From Cellulomonas sp. P24 (GTDB taxonomy: Bacteria; Actinomycetota; Actinomycetes; Actinomycetales; Cellulomonadaceae), in contig NZ_JAJDFX010000002.1 of NCBI RefSeq assembly GCF_024704385.1, positions 434,001-498,000 of the forward strand: a DNA stretch of 64,000 bases. Direction: 5' to 3'. Below, one piece after another: positions 17,161 to 25,656 of this stretch (positions are counted from its first letter, which is position 1; every line of letters begins with the position of its first letter). The notes beneath the pieces were generated by a model, which worked only from the letters and a program-made list of their open reading frames with translations, was not told where the DNA came from and did not search any database. The position numbers and the translations under genes were made by a program.

Positions 17161-17661
17161 CTACGCGCTCCCGCTTCCCTCGCTCACGGCACGGCCGTCC
17201 GAGCCGGCCTCCGCATCCCGCTCCGACCGCAGCACGGTGATCGCCGCCTCGAAGTCCTCGAGCGAGTTGAACGCCTGGTAGACGCTCGCGAACCGGAGAT
17301 AGGCCACCTCGTCCAGCTCGCGGAGCGGCCCGAGGATCGAGAGACCGATCTCATACGCGTCCAGCTCGGCACTTCCGTTGCTGCGAAGCGTCTCCTCGAC
17401 GCGCTGAGCGAGAAGGGCGAGGTCGTCCTCGCTCACCGGGCGCCCCTGGCACGCCTTGCGTACCCCGTTCACGATCTTCTCGCGACTGAAAGGCTCAGTC
17501 GCTCCGGATCGCTTGACGACCGACAGGCTCGCGGTCTCCACCGTGGTGAACCGACGATTGCACTCCGGGCACTGACGCCGTCGACGGATCGAGGACCCGT
17601 CGTCGGACGTCCGTGAGTCCACCACGCGCGAGTCCCCGTGCCGACAGAACGGACAGTGCAC
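17161..17661 (-). CDS. nrdR: Transcriptional repressor NrdR
   Basis: 166 aa, GTG 17661, chosen because NrdR begins M/V-HCPFC. A zinc ribbon (Cys3, Cys6, Cys31, Cys34) is followed by an ATP-cone ([20 protein letters not shown] and onward to residue ~130). It senses dATP/ATP and represses ribonucleotide reductase genes. No nrd gene is in the window. The last 25 residues are a Glu/Ser/Gly-rich tail beyond the conserved domain. It lies downstream of the LysM gene on the same strand across a 303-bp gap, so it probably has its own promoter. Confidence 0.95.
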   Translation of the reverse strand: MHCPFCRHGDSRVVDSRTSDDGSSIRRRRQCPECNRRFTTVETASLSVVKRSGATEPFSREKIVNGVRKACQGRPVSEDDLALLAQRVEETLRSNGSAELDAYEIGLSILGPLRELDEVAYLRFASVYQAFNSLEDFEAAITVLRSERDAEAGSDGRAVSEGSGSA

Positions 17662-17964
17662 CGAAAGCCCCTCACTCCGTCGTCGCGGCACGCCGCTGGG
17701 CGACGCGCTCCGCGAGGCTCCCGACCATGCGCCGTGATCTCCGCATGCACCTGCGAGATCCTCTATCTGGGGGCACGATCGATCGCTGACCACAAGATGT
17801 TGATTGACCTTAGGACCAGCAGCGTCGGCGCGCAAGACCGTACGTCCGGGGCGCAGCGCAGATCGTCACCATGCGGAGCTCGGCCCGACCGCCCGGGCCG
17901 TCACAGCCGGTCGCGGAGACGCGTGCACGCTCATGACGCCGCGACACTCGCACGACAGCGACTC
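17662..17964. other. 303-bp non-coding interval upstream of nrdR
   Basis: No coding frame with family resemblance. It should contain the nrdR promoter on the minus strand and a candidate NrdR box (17789-17804). The remainder shows no clear structure by eye. Confidence 0.5.
17789..17804 (-). promoter_or_regulatory. Candidate NrdR box (autoregulation)
   Basis: Minus strand ATCAACATCTTGTGGT resembles one arm and centre of the NrdR box consensus (ACACWATATATWGTGT); the other arm is degenerate. It lies about 130 bp upstream of nrdR. NrdR autoregulation is common, but the match is partial. Confidence 0.35.
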
Positions 17965-18405
17965 TCACGAGAGAGCAGGGATCAGGATCTGCTCGCCGGC
18001 TCGCAGGTCGACCGACGACATCCGATTGAGCTCTTCGAGGCGGAGCACCACGTCGCGGACGTCCTCCCCGGGGGTCGTGACGCGCGAGGCGATCTGCCAG
18101 AGCGTGTCACCCGACGCCACCGTGTACAGCTCGACCTGGAGCGGGCCGCTGTCGTCCGCCGCCGCCGCTCGACCGGCCAGCAGGAAGACTCCGACCACCA
18201 GAAGGGCGATCAGCCCTCCCACACGTCGGCCGCGGGCGGTCAACCTCATCCGCGCAGCAGGTGCGGCCGCCTCACGCGACGCCGCGCCCCGCTCACCACG
18301 CGAGGACGGTGCGGGGCCGCTCTCGACCCCCGGCCGTCGAGACGTCGTCCGCCGAGTCGTGGCGTCCGTCCGGACGATGCGAGGCGAAGTCACCACAGCG
18401 CTCAT
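17965..18405 (-). CDS. LysM-domain membrane protein, SOS cell-division suppressor candidate (DivS/ChiZ/YneA-like)
   Basis: 146 aa from ATG 18405, which has GGAAGGGA 6 nt upstream; longer in-frame starts up to 18516 would run through the LexA boxes. A basic Ser/Arg/Thr-rich cytosolic segment precedes one membrane helix (about residues 58-78, GGLIALLVVGVFLLAGRAAA). A single extracytoplasmic LysM follows (LYTVASGDTLWQIASRVTTP ... ILIPALS). Divergent placement next to lexA with LexA boxes between is the arrangement of ChiZ (Rv2719c), DivS and YneA, which halt division during SOS. The functional analogy is inferred from context and topology. Confidence 0.82.
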   Translation of the reverse strand: MSAVVTSPRIVRTDATTRRTTSRRPGVESGPAPSSRGERGAASREAAAPAARMRLTARGRRVGGLIALLVVGVFLLAGRAAAADDSGPLQVELYTVASGDTLWQIASRVTTPGEDVRDVVLRLEELNRMSSVDLRAGEQILIPALS

Positions 18406-18449
18406 CGTCGGTCCCTTCCGCAACCCCATGGGGGTCAGCATCTCCATAG

Positions 18450-18465
18450 TCGAACACCTGTACGA
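18450..18465. promoter_or_regulatory. LexA box 1 (LysM side)
   Basis: TCGAACACCTGTACGA, 11 of 12 conserved arm positions of TCGAAC-N4-GTTCGA. It lies 45 bp upstream of the LysM ATG. Confidence 0.85.
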
Positions 18466-18480
18466 CGTACATCTGTACGA
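18465..18480. promoter_or_regulatory. LexA box 2, weaker, abutting box 1
   Basis: ACGTACATCTGTACGA matches 9 of 12 arm positions and is itself a near palindrome. It shares one base with box 1, giving an almost continuous double site. Confidence 0.55.
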
Positions 18481-18518
18481 AGGTCTACCACCACGCGCCG
18501 ACATTTGTCGAGACACGC

Positions 18519-18534
18519 TCGAACACCTGTTTGA
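18519..18534. promoter_or_regulatory. LexA box 3 (lexA promoter)
   Basis: TCGAACACCTGTTTGA, 11 of 12 arm positions. It overlaps the -35 element of the lexA promoter. Confidence 0.88.
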
Positions 18535-18559
18535 TCCGGACCGTGTTCCGCCCTAGGCT
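18531..18559 (+). promoter_or_regulatory. lexA promoter
   Basis: -35 TTGATC (18531-18536), 17-bp spacer, -10 TAGGCT (18554-18559). Predicted start near 18566 leaves a leader of about 120 nt before the lexA ATG. Confidence 0.7.
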
Positions 18560-18687
18560 CTCGAACCGAGGACAGCGGATCACGAGCCACTGACACACCC
18601 CGCGCAGGGCAGCTCGTCCGGCAGGTCAGCACCGATGACCGACCGGTACGCGCAGGCGGGCACCAGCGGCGGGAGAAGGAGACCGGG

Positions 18688-19473
18688 ATGGCAAGACGCG
18701 AGACCCCCGCGGGCGGAGACCCGGACCAGGCGGAGGCGTCGATCGCCTCCGTCCACGCCCTCCCGGACGGCTCCGCGGACGCCGACGGCCTGACACCGCG
18801 TCAGCGTCTCGTCCTCGACACGATCCGCAGCTCGGTCGAGCGCCGCGGGTATCCCCCGAGCATGCGCGAGATCGGCGACGCCGTCGGGCTCACGAGCCCG
18901 TCGAGCGTCAAGCACCAGCTCACGACCCTCGAGCGCAAGGGCTACCTGCGTCGGGACCCCAACCGCCCACGCGCGATCGAGGTCATGCACCCTGACGACT
19001 CGCGCGCCATCACCCCGCTCGCCGGGCAGCCGTGGTCGCGCCCCGACGAGCTGGGCACCCTCGGCGAGGAGGCCCTCGCACCGCGCGACGGTACGCCGAC
19101 GCCGTCCTACGTCCCGGTGGTGGGCCGGATCGCCGCCGGCGGTCCGATCCTCGCGGAGCAGGTCGTGGAGGACGTGTTCCCGTTGCCGCGCCAGCTCGTC
19201 GGCGACGGCGACCTCTTCCTGCTCCGCGTCGCGGGTGACTCGATGATCGATGCGGCCATCTGCGACGGGGACTGGGTGGTCGTCCGGCGGCAGCCGGTGG
19301 CCGAGAACGGCGAGATCGTCGCGGCGATGATCGACGGCGAAGCCACCGTCAAGACGTTCCGGCGTCGCGACGGGCACGTCTGGCTGATGCCGCACAACCC
19401 GGCGTACGACCCGATCCCCGGCGACGAGTCGCTCGTCCTCGGTCGCGTCGTGAGCGTCCTGCGCAGCCTCTGA
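18688..19473 (+). CDS. lexA: SOS repressor LexA
   Basis: 261 aa, ATG 18688 with AGAAGGAGA upstream. After ~33 non-conserved residues comes the winged-helix domain ([20 protein letters not shown], then [19 protein letters not shown]). The autocleavage site is Ala150-Gly151 ([13 protein letters not shown]), and the Ser185/Lys222 dyad is in GDSMIDA and ATVKTF. RecA filaments trigger self-cleavage, derepressing the SOS regulon. It is autoregulated through the box over its -35. An extra ~20-residue insertion ([20 protein letters not shown]) lies in the linker before the cleavage site, common in actinobacterial LexA. Confidence 0.97.
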   Translation: MARRETPAGGDPDQAEASIASVHALPDGSADADGLTPRQRLVLDTIRSSVERRGYPPSMREIGDAVGLTSPSSVKHQLTTLERKGYLRRDPNRPRAIEVMHPDDSRAITPLAGQPWSRPDELGTLGEEALAPRDGTPTPSYVPVVGRIAAGGPILAEQVVEDVFPLPRQLVGDGDLFLLRVAGDSMIDAAICDGDWVVVRRQPVAENGEIVAAMIDGEATVKTFRRRDGHVWLMPHNPAYDPIPGDESLVLGRVVSVLRSL

Positions 19474-19526
19474 GACCAGGTCTCTCCTGCGAACCGTCCA
19501 GGCCTCAGGCGCGCGGCGTCAGCACT

Positions 19527-20570
19527 TCAGGAACGGAGCGCACCCACCGCACGGGAGACGTCCTCCGCGTCGTTCCAGACGTGGAACGAGAGCCTGACCC
19601 GGCCCGCCCGACCGGCGACCGTGCACCCGGCCGCGGCGAGTCGTCCGCGCGCGTCGCCGAACGGGTCGGGCAACGAGACGATCGCGCTGTCACCAGGTCC
19701 CAGACCCAGGGCAGAACGGAACATGTCGGCCAGGTCGACGTCCCAGCGCCGCACCGCAGTCATGTCCACCCCGGCGAACAGCTCCAGCGCGGTCGCGGCG
19801 CCGATCCACACCGGCCAGGCGGGCGAGACGTCGAAGCGTCGCGCATCCCCCGCAAGAGCCATCGTCGGCCCGTAGCACGACTCCCACACGTCACCGCCGG
19901 CGTACCAGCCCGCGTGGATCGGGCGGAGTCGATCGCGCAGGTGCTCCCCGACCGTGAGGAAGCCTGTCCCCCTCGGCGCGGTGAGCCACTTGTACGCCGC
20001 GCACGCCGTGGCGTCGAACATCGTCGCGTCGACCGGCGTCCAGCCCGCGGCCTGTGTGAGATCGCAGAAGGTCAGCGCACCCGCCGCCCGCGCTGCCGCG
20101 ACGACCGCCTCGGCGTCGGCCGCCTCCCCCGTCGCCGACTGCACCAGCGAGAAGGCGACGAGGAAGGTGCGCGGTCCGATCTCCTCGGCCAGCCGGTCGA
20201 GCGCGACGTGCCGAACGACGATCCGGTCGGCATGAGCGAGGAACGGGAAGACCATCGAGGAGAAGTCACCCTCGACGCAGAGCACCTCGGCCCCGTCCGG
20301 GACCGCGACGGCGAGCAGCGACGCCATGACCGACACCTGGGTGCCGATGGCCACCGCGCCGACCGGGGCGTGGACGATCCGCGCATAGGCAGCCCGCGCA
20401 CGCGCCACGGCGTCGTCGTAGGTCGCCGGTCCGGCCGTCCCGGCCGCCCACGCCGTGAGGTTCGCGGTCATGTCTGCCACGACCCGTCGTGCGCCACGGC
20501 CTCCGGACGCCGCGTCGAGGTACCCCGGGTGGCGATCGAACTCGGAACGAAGAGTCTCCAGGCTGGTCAT
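19527..20570 (-). CDS. Class V aminotransferase-fold PLP enzyme
   Basis: 347 aa from ATG 20570 (MTSLETLRSEF); a 12-residue upstream extension to 20606 is possible. Fold-type I layout: GYLDAASGGRGARRVVADM at the N-terminus, FCDLTQAAGWTPVDATMFDATACAAYKW with the PLP Asp and Lys (Lys in AYKWLTAPRGTGFL), and a C-terminal domain ending VRLSFHVWNDAEDVSRAVGAL. It resembles cysteine-desulfurase/kynureninase-type enzymes without an obvious catalytic Cys loop, so the reaction is unassigned. It is divergent from a LysR regulator across 81 bp, which suggests regulation by it. Confidence 0.75.
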   Translation of the reverse strand: MTSLETLRSEFDRHPGYLDAASGGRGARRVVADMTANLTAWAAGTAGPATYDDAVARARAAYARIVHAPVGAVAIGTQVSVMASLLAVAVPDGAEVLCVEGDFSSMVFPFLAHADRIVVRHVALDRLAEEIGPRTFLVAFSLVQSATGEAADAEAVVAAARAAGALTFCDLTQAAGWTPVDATMFDATACAAYKWLTAPRGTGFLTVGEHLRDRLRPIHAGWYAGGDVWESCYGPTMALAGDARRFDVSPAWPVWIGAATALELFAGVDMTAVRRWDVDLADMFRSALGLGPGDSAIVSLPDPFGDARGRLAAAGCTVAGRAGRVRLSFHVWNDAEDVSRAVGALRS

Positions 20571-20651
20571 GTCCCGAGCATGGCGTCGATCAATCCATGA
20601 GAACAAGGGCGTCTATCTCCGTGTCCCATGCAGTGCGCTTATGCTTGTGTC

Positions 20652-21605
20652 GTGACCAGACGCCGCCTCGACGCCGCCGGTCTCCGCCTCGTCCGGGCGA
20701 TCGAGAGCGAAGGGTCGGTGACGGGAGCAGCGCGCCTCCTGGGCATCACCCAACCCGCAGCGAGTCAACAGCTCCGCGCGCTGGACAGGCTGCTCGGGAC
20801 ACCGATCGTGGTGCGTCACGGCCGGACGGTACGGCTCACGGATGCCGGCGCGGTCCTCGCCCGGCACGCCCGCGGCGTCGACCAGGCGCTCGATGCCGCG
20901 GTCGAGGAGGTGGCCGCGGTGGCGAGCCTGCGGGCCGGCCGGATCCGGCTCACCGCGTTCCCGTCCGCTGCCGCGACCGTGATGCCCCGAGCTCTCGCGG
21001 CGCTGCGCGCAGCACATCCCGGTCTCACGATCAGCTTCACCGAGGCCGAGCCCCCGCAGGCGCTCGCCCTCCTCGACGCCGGGCGCTGCGACGTCGCGGT
21101 GACCTTCCGTCCGGCCGACAGCATCGGTGACCCCGAGCGGGTCGCCGTCGGTCTGCTCGAGGACGAGCTCGTCGCCGTGGTCACACAGGACAGGCCCAAC
21201 GTCCACGAGCCCATCGAGCTCAGCTCCCTCGCCGCAGAGACCTGGATCGCCGGGTGCCCGCAGTGCCGCACGACCCTGCTCGACTCCTGCCGCGACGCGG
21301 GGTTCGACCCGCAGATCGACTTCGCGACGGACGACTACGTGACCGTCCTCGCGCTCGTCGCAACGGGTCTGGGCATCGCGACCCTCCCCGGGCTCGCGCT
21401 CCTCGCCACGCACCCACCCGGGACCCGCGTCGTCCGGACCGTGCGCCCTGCGACGAGGCTCGTGGAAGCCGTCACGACCCCGGCGCTCGCCCGCGTGCCG
21501 GCCGTCCGCGCGGCTGTCGACGCGCTGGCCGTCGCCGCGCGGGAGATCACCTCCGGACCGCTGGTCCGGCCGCCGGCCCGACGTCAACCGACCGGCGGGC
21601 CCTGA
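20652..21605 (+). CDS. LysR-family transcriptional regulator
   Basis: 317 aa from GTG 20652, with -10 TATGCT (20640-20645) 6 nt upstream, so leaderless. N-terminal winged helix (LRLVRAIESEGSVTGAARLLGITQPAASQQLRALDRLLGTPIVVR) and a substrate-binding effector domain from residue ~90. It is divergent from the PLP enzyme gene, the classical arrangement for LysR control of a neighbour. The effector is unknown. Confidence 0.88.
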   Translation: MTRRRLDAAGLRLVRAIESEGSVTGAARLLGITQPAASQQLRALDRLLGTPIVVRHGRTVRLTDAGAVLARHARGVDQALDAAVEEVAAVASLRAGRIRLTAFPSAAATVMPRALAALRAAHPGLTISFTEAEPPQALALLDAGRCDVAVTFRPADSIGDPERVAVGLLEDELVAVVTQDRPNVHEPIELSSLAAETWIAGCPQCRTTLLDSCRDAGFDPQIDFATDDYVTVLALVATGLGIATLPGLALLATHPPGTRVVRTVRPATRLVEAVTTPALARVPAVRAAVDALAVAAREITSGPLVRPPARRQPTGGP

Positions 21606-21614
21606 GCCGACGCG

Positions 21615-22628
21615 TCAGAGACCGAAGCGGCGCGAGATCGTCCGCATCGTCTCCGCCGACCGCATCAGCCCGCCCAGCTCGCGCGCCGACAGCGGAACCT
21701 CCAGCCGCTCGCCGACCCCGTTGCGGCCCACGATCGCCGGCACCGACAGGCAGACGTCCGAGATCCCGTAGTAGTCCTCGAGCAACGACGAGACCGGCAG
21801 CACCCGCTTCTCGTCGTGCAGGACAGCCTCGATGATGCGCGACCCGGCCAGCGCGACCGCGTAGTTGGTCGCGCCCTTGCCGGCGATGATCCGGTACGCG
21901 GAGTCGATGACCTCGTGGGTGATCTCGTCACGCGCGGCCTCGTCCAGCACCGACGCCCCACCGGGCCCGCGCCAGTCGAGCAGCGGGACCCCGCCGATCG
22001 ACGCCGAGCTCCACAGCGGGAGCTCGGAGTCCCCGTGCTCCCCGGCGATGTACGCGTGAACGTTCTGGACCGCGACGCCGCACCGCTGCGCCACGAGATA
22101 CCTCAGGCGCGACGAGTCCAGCACTGTGCCCGAGCCGAACAGCTGGTGCGGCGGCAGGCCTGAGATCTTCAGCGCGGCGTACGTGACGATGTCCACCGGG
22201 TTCGTCACCATCACGAACACCGCATCCGGAGCCACCTCGACGAGCGACGGGAGGATCTTCCCGACGAGGGAGATCGTGGCCTCCGCCAGATCGATCCGGG
22301 ACTGCCCCGGCTTCTGCTTGGCGCCCGCGGTCACGACCACGACGTCGGCACCCGCGCACACGGCGATGTCGTCCGACCCGATCACCTCGGCCATCGGCAT
22401 GAACTGGATGCCGTGCCCGAGGTCCAGCGCCTCAGCCTCGACCTTGGCGGCGTTGATGTCGTACAACGCCACCGTCCGCGCCGCGCCCCTCATCAGCGCC
22501 GCGTATGCCATGGTCGATCCGACCGCACCGGCGCCGACCACAGCGAGCTTGGTCGTGCGGCGGTCGACGCGAGGATCGTGCGGCGGTGGGTTCAGGCCGA
22601 GCTCGTCGGAGTCGTTGGTCTCGCTCAC
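21615..22628 (-). CDS. ldh: L-lactate dehydrogenase
   Basis: 337 aa from GTG 22628 (SD-like GAGAGG upstream). NAD-binding KLAVVGAGAVGSTMAYAAL, adenine-ribose Asp (VALYDINAAKVEAEALDLGHG), VMVTNPVDIVTYAALKISGL, and catalytic His in YIAGEHGDSELPLWSSASIG show the LDH rather than malate dehydrogenase signature. It interconverts pyruvate and L-lactate. The N-terminal ~27 residues are an unconserved extension. It lies downstream of dinG on the same strand, with a strong hairpin between them, so it is probably a separate unit. Confidence 0.93.
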   Translation of the reverse strand: MSETNDSDELGLNPPPHDPRVDRRTTKLAVVGAGAVGSTMAYAALMRGAARTVALYDINAAKVEAEALDLGHGIQFMPMAEVIGSDDIAVCAGADVVVVTAGAKQKPGQSRIDLAEATISLVGKILPSLVEVAPDAVFVMVTNPVDIVTYAALKISGLPPHQLFGSGTVLDSSRLRYLVAQRCGVAVQNVHAYIAGEHGDSELPLWSSASIGGVPLLDWRGPGGASVLDEAARDEITHEVIDSAYRIIAGKGATNYAVALAGSRIIEAVLHDEKRVLPVSSLLEDYYGISDVCLSVPAIVGRNGVGERLEVPLSARELGGLMRSAETMRTISRRFGL

Positions 22629-22674
22629 GGGGGTGCCTCTCGGTCGGGAGCGCCGGCGGACGCCTCGATGGTGA

Positions 22675-22708
22675 CAGGCCCGTACCGGGATCACCCGCTA
22701 CGGGCCTG
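22675..22708 (-). terminator. Terminator after dinG
   Basis: Perfect 10-nt arms CAGGCCCGTA / TACGGGCCTG with a partly paired 14-nt interior, 8 bp beyond the dinG stop. Confidence 0.8.
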
Positions 22709-22716
22709 CATCGCGT

Positions 22717-24822
22717 TCAGGATAGTGCCGAGAGCCGACGTAGGGCCGCGAGCGCGACGGCGCGATCCGTCGTGCGCCAGAACGGTGGCAACGACCGGGC
22801 GAGGAAGTCGCCGTACCGTGCCGTCGCGAGGCGCGGGTCGAGAACGGCGACCACGCCGCGGTCCTCCGTGGTCCGGATCAGCCGACCGGCACCCTGGGCG
22901 AGGAGCAGCGCGGCGTGCGCCGCCGACACCGCCATGAACCCGTTACCACCGGCCGCGTTCGCGGCGTCTGCGCGTGCCGAGCGGACAGGGTCGTCCGGCC
23001 GCGGGAACGGGATCCGGTCGATCAGGACGAGTCGGCACGTCGGGCCGGGAACGTCGACCCCCTGCCAGAGCGAGAGGGTGCCGAACAGGCACGTCGGCTC
23101 GTCGTCCGCGAACGCCCGCACGAGCGTCGGGAGCTGGTCGTCCCCCTGCGCGAGGACGGGGACGTCGAGCCGCTCGCGCATCGCGTCCGCGACCGTCAGC
23201 GCCGCCCGCCGCGACGAGAACAGACCCAGCGTGCGTCCACCCGCCGCGGTGATGAGCTCCGCGATCTCGTCGAGCTGCGACTCCGTGGTCGCCTCGCGCC
23301 CCGGCGGGGGCAACGAGGTCGCGATGTAGAGGATCCCCTGCCGCGCGTAGTCGAACGGGCTGCCGACGTCGAGCCCGCGCCATCGGATCGCCGGCTCCTC
23401 GGCGGACGACGCGTTCGCCTGGCGCTCGAGCCCGACCGAACGCGCGACCACGTCGAACGACCCGCCCAGGGCAAGGGTCGCGGAGGTGAGCACCGTCGAC
23501 CGGCCCGCGAGGAGCTGGCTGCGGATCAGCCCGTTGACGGCCAACGGCGCTGCGTGCAACCGGGGCATGCCGGCGTCCCGACGGTTGGACCCCTCGGCAC
23601 GCGAGCACCAGAGAACGTCCGGGCCGGTGCCGTCGGCCGGTGCCCCGGCGATCCGTTCGGCGATCTCGAACACCGCCAGCATCGCCGCGGCAGCCATCCG
23701 GACCCCACCCGTGGAGTCGGCACCCTCGGTCCCCGCGCGGCCGGGCCCCGGCTCCGGCCGCAGCGCGCTGACCAGGGTGCGGGCGGCGTCGCGGACGGCC
23801 GAGACGGCATCACGGACCTCGTCGGGAAGGCCGTGGGCGAGTCGCCCCTCCGGTACGTGGATCAGGGCAGCGCCCAGGGCCGCGGCCGCGGAGTCGAGGT
23901 CCGTGGTCGCGAGACCACCCTGCCGACGCGCGAGTCGGCCGGCGTGCTCGAGGCTCGCGACCGAGAGCTCCACCGTGGCCTGCGCCGTCACCCGCTCCGT
24001 CAGCTCGTGCGCCTCGTCGACGACGAGCACCTCGTGCTCCGGCAGGACGTGGGGAGAGCCCGACGCCGCGATCCCGAGCATCGCGTGGTTCGTGACGACG
24101 ACGTCCGCCTCCTTCGCCTGCGTGCGAGCACGCTGCGGGAAGCACTCGTCGAGCATCGGGCACCGCGTACCGAGGCACTCGAGAGCCGTCACCGAGACCT
24201 GGCGCCAGGCGCGGTCGGTCACACCGGGGACGAGGTCGTCACGGTCCCCGGTGGCCGTCTCCTCGGCCCACTCCCGCAGTCGCACGACCTGTGCGCCCAG
24301 ATCGGCGGCCGGACCCGCCGCCGATCTCGCATCGGCCGCCGGGTGGTCCGCAGCGCCCGCGTGCTCCGACGCGTTCGCGAGGTCGAACAGCGTGCCCGGC
24401 TCGTCCGGCGGGTACCCGCCGGCGACCTTCTGGAGGCAGAGGTAGTTGTGCCAGCCCTTGAGCAGGGCGATGACCGGGGGCCGAGGCAGCCGCGGCGCGA
24501 CCGCGGCCGCGACCAGCGGGAGGTCGCGGGTGATCACCTGCCGCTGGAGCGCGAGGGTCGCGGTCGACACCACGACGCGCTCCGAGGCGAGCACCGCGTG
24601 ACGCACCGCGGGGACCAGGTAGCCGAGCGACTTCCCGGTTCCGGTACCGGCCTGCACGAGGAGGTGCTCACCGGCGTCGATGGACGCCGTGACCGCGCGC
24701 GCCATCTCGTGTTGGCCGTCCCGACGCTGACCGCCGAGCGCGACCACCGCCAGGTCGAGCAGCGCATCGATGCTGTCCTGCGCCGCCGACCCCGTCTCCT
24801 CGGCCCGCTCCGCATCCGTCAC
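22717..24822 (-). CDS. dinG: DinG-type ATP-dependent DNA helicase (XPD-like)
   Basis: 701 aa. GTG 24822 overlaps the stop of the AAC(3) gene by 4 bp, which fixes the start. Walker A is VQAGTGTGKSLGYLVPAV. A Cys cluster for an Fe-S site is present (CLQKVAGGYP, ECLGTRCPMLDECFPQRAR). DEAH is VLVVDEAHELTERV, and C-terminal helicase motifs include FGTLSLWQGVDVPGPTCRLVLIDRIPFPRPDDP and QGAGRLIRTTEDRGVVAVLD. A 5'-3' helicase acting on R-loops and other structures. It is third gene of hflX-AAC(3)-dinG; no LexA box was found at the operon promoter. Confidence 0.92.
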   Translation of the reverse strand: MTDAERAEETGSAAQDSIDALLDLAVVALGGQRRDGQHEMARAVTASIDAGEHLLVQAGTGTGKSLGYLVPAVRHAVLASERVVVSTATLALQRQVITRDLPLVAAAVAPRLPRPPVIALLKGWHNYLCLQKVAGGYPPDEPGTLFDLANASEHAGAADHPAADARSAAGPAADLGAQVVRLREWAEETATGDRDDLVPGVTDRAWRQVSVTALECLGTRCPMLDECFPQRARTQAKEADVVVTNHAMLGIAASGSPHVLPEHEVLVVDEAHELTERVTAQATVELSVASLEHAGRLARRQGGLATTDLDSAAAALGAALIHVPEGRLAHGLPDEVRDAVSAVRDAARTLVSALRPEPGPGRAGTEGADSTGGVRMAAAAMLAVFEIAERIAGAPADGTGPDVLWCSRAEGSNRRDAGMPRLHAAPLAVNGLIRSQLLAGRSTVLTSATLALGGSFDVVARSVGLERQANASSAEEPAIRWRGLDVGSPFDYARQGILYIATSLPPPGREATTESQLDEIAELITAAGGRTLGLFSSRRAALTVADAMRERLDVPVLAQGDDQLPTLVRAFADDEPTCLFGTLSLWQGVDVPGPTCRLVLIDRIPFPRPDDPVRSARADAANAAGGNGFMAVSAAHAALLLAQGAGRLIRTTEDRGVVAVLDPRLATARYGDFLARSLPPFWRTTDRAVALAALRRLSALS

Positions 24823-25652
24823 CGGTCGCGCGATCCGTCGGGCGCCGCCGACCGGTGGGTCCGGAACCAGCTCGCGGCGAAGTCCACCAGCGGGCGGACA
24901 GGGACCAGTCGCGCGAACGCCGCGCCGACCACCCCGGCGCGAAGCTCGCGACTCTGTCGCGCGAACGCTGATCCGACGGCCGGGAAGTCTGCGTCGTCGA
25001 CGACGGGTTCGTCGAAGGTGACCCACTCACGTCTGCCCTCCGACGTCATCGGGGCCCCGTTGGCCACGACAGCCCGCCCGGGCAGGTGCGCGCGGTCCTC
25101 GGCAAGGTGAAGGGCGGTGCACTTGTCGAAGCCGACCCCGAGAAGCAGCACGTCGGCATCAGCCTCGTACAGCGCGGCGAGCGGGGAGCGCTCGCCCACG
25201 GGCGAGTCGAGGTCGTGCCGCGCGAGCAACCGATCGGCGTCCGGCCCGAGGGCTGCGAAGGACCGGTGCGGGTGCGCGCTGCGCTGCGCCCCGGGCCAGG
25301 TCCGGAACAGCTCCGCCACGCGACCCATCGTCCGGGTCGGCGTCCTGCGCGGGTCGTACGCCGGAAGGTGGGCGCGTATCGCGTCCTCGTGGTCGACGGA
25401 CGCGGTACCGGCGAGGTACGCGGGATCGCACAGCTGCCACGACTGCGCGGGCATGACCACGGTCCCCCCGTCGACGACCGACAGCAGCGCCTGGATCACC
25501 ACCTGCTCGCCGCCGACCACGTGCCCGAGCGAGGACAACGAGGTGTGCACCAGCACCGTCGACCCGGGCCGAAGACCGAGCGACGTGAGGTCACGGACGA
25601 GCGAGCTCTCCGTGACGAGCTCGGGCACGGCGGGGGACGGCGAGGCAGGCAC
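24819..25652 (-). CDS. AAC(3)-family N-acetyltransferase
   Basis: 277 aa. Antibiotic_NAT family signature: LVRDLTSLGLRPGSTVLVHTSLSSLGHVVGGEQVVIQAL near the N-terminus, TVVMPAQSWQLCDP, AHPHRSFAALGPDAD, and LLLGVGFDKCTALHLAEDRA. The family acetylates the 3-amino group of aminoglycosides using acetyl-CoA, but many chromosomal members act on other substrates. It starts only 4 bp after the hflX stop and overlaps dinG by 4 bp. It is therefore embedded in a core operon and shows no sign of recent acquisition. Confidence 0.85.
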   Translation of the reverse strand: MPASPSPAVPELVTESSLVRDLTSLGLRPGSTVLVHTSLSSLGHVVGGEQVVIQALLSVVDGGTVVMPAQSWQLCDPAYLAGTASVDHEDAIRAHLPAYDPRRTPTRTMGRVAELFRTWPGAQRSAHPHRSFAALGPDADRLLARHDLDSPVGERSPLAALYEADADVLLLGVGFDKCTALHLAEDRAHLPGRAVVANGAPMTSEGRREWVTFDEPVVDDADFPAVGSAFARQSRELRAGVVGAAFARLVPVRPLVDFAASWFRTHRSAAPDGSRDR

Positions 25653-25656
25653 CGCG

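Noticed and set aside
24819-25652. Acquired aminoglycoside resistance gene
   Set aside because: Embedded in a core operon with overlaps, same composition as neighbours, no mobile element nearby.
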